From Betaproteobacteria bacterium (GTDB lineage Bacteria; Pseudomonadota; Gammaproteobacteria; Burkholderiales; SG8-39), in the NCBI GenBank assembly GCA_005888925.1, contig VBCP01000559.1, forward strand, positions 6,540 through 11,582: 5,043 bases of DNA, written 5' to 3'. Both the position numbers and the translations under genes were made by a program. The notes beneath the pieces are model-generated. The model was given only the letters and a program-made list of their open reading frames with translations, had not been told where the DNA came from and did not search any database. Each line of letters starts with the position of its first letter. Position 1 is the first letter of the stretch. This document shows, in pieces, positions 4,917 to 5,043 of this stretch.

Positions 4917-5043
4917 GCGACTTCCTTGCCGGCAGAACCGATCGAGAGATCGGCGAGCCCCGAGCGGATCATGTACCAGAAGAGGATCACGCCCGGCAGC
5001 GCGATGAGGGTGGTCAGCACGTAAAAGTTCACGTAGCCGATCG
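4913..5043 (-). CDS. AmpG-like MFS permease, C-terminal end (5' part outside window)
   Basis: On the minus strand the frame runs in from the right edge to a TAG (plus-strand CTA at 4913-4915), giving 42 C-terminal residues. They read 'IGYVNFYVLTTLIALPGVIL', then 'FWYMIRSG' and a short polar tail. The 'GYVxFYxLTTxIALPGVxLFW' last helix is the typical ending of AmpG-type major facilitator permeases, which import anhydromuropeptides into the cytoplasm for cell-wall recycling. Because only the last helix is visible, a related MFS or PAT-family transporter is possible. The gene converges on the basic-protein gene with a four-base tail-to-tail overlap, so neither gene has room for a terminator before its stop. 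Confidence 0.72.
   Translation of the reverse strand, partial: IGYVNFYVLTTLIALPGVILFWYMIRSGLADLSIGSAGKEVA
4938..4953. other. Perfect hairpin with GAGA tetraloop near convergent gene ends
   Basis: CCGATC-GAGA-GATCGG is a six-base-pair perfect inverted repeat closing a GNRA-type tetraloop on the plus-strand RNA. It lies 21 bases past the stop of the basic-protein gene and inside the C-terminal codons of the AmpG-like gene. It lacks a following U-tract on the plus strand, so it is not a standard intrinsic terminator, but it could stabilise the 3' end of the plus-strand transcript. It could also be chance in coding sequence. Confidence 0.4.

Noticed and set aside
1..5043. CRISPR array, tRNA, rRNA, insertion sequence or attachment site
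   Set aside because: No regularly spaced repeats, cloverleaf sequences, transposase motifs or terminal inverted repeats were seen.

Overview
The window is GC-rich, densely packed bacterial DNA. The overlapping metX-metW pair, the 'GSCFGSTGP' type of MetX and the CaiB/BaiF CoA-transferase tail point to a betaproteobacterium (Burkholderiales-like). This is an inference from gene content and protein style; there is no rRNA or other firm taxonomic marker.

Layout. Positions 1-282 hold the 3' end of a family III CoA-transferase gene. Right after its stop codon come a perfect -10 hexamer (TATAAT, 284-289) and a 51-nt leader (about 296-346) that reads as a SAM-II riboswitch directly in front of metX. 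metX (347-1483) and metW (1480-2058) overlap by ATGA. metW overlaps an M15-type peptidoglycan carboxypeptidase gene (2055-2606) by another ATGA. A 65-aa two-helix membrane protein (2615-2812) and a DUF2127-like membrane protein (about 2809-3285) follow closely. The DUF2127-like gene has no usual start codon at its natural N-terminus; a good Shine-Dalgarno sequence points to an ATA codon that overlaps the upstream TAG.

The second half holds a 50-aa basic protein with a strong ribosome binding site (3382-3534), a class I SAM-dependent methyltransferase (3578-4372), a DUF488 protein whose likely TTG start overlaps the methyltransferase stop (4369-4758), and a 53-aa very basic Lys/Arg-rich protein coupled by ATGA (4755-4916). 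The window ends in the C-terminus of an AmpG-like MFS permease on the minus strand (4913-5043), whose stop overlaps the stop of the plus-strand gene tail to tail.

How the genes work together. MetX acylates homoserine and MetW is its usual partner, so SAM sensing in the leader would close a feedback loop on methionine and SAM synthesis. The M15 peptidase, and perhaps the two membrane genes, appear to ride on the same transcript. The peptidase has no visible signal peptide and lies in the same neighbourhood as an AmpG-like muropeptide importer, which suggests, without proving, a role in cytoplasmic peptidoglycan recycling. No mobile element, CRISPR array, tRNA or rRNA was seen, and no stretch over 300 bases lacks a gene.
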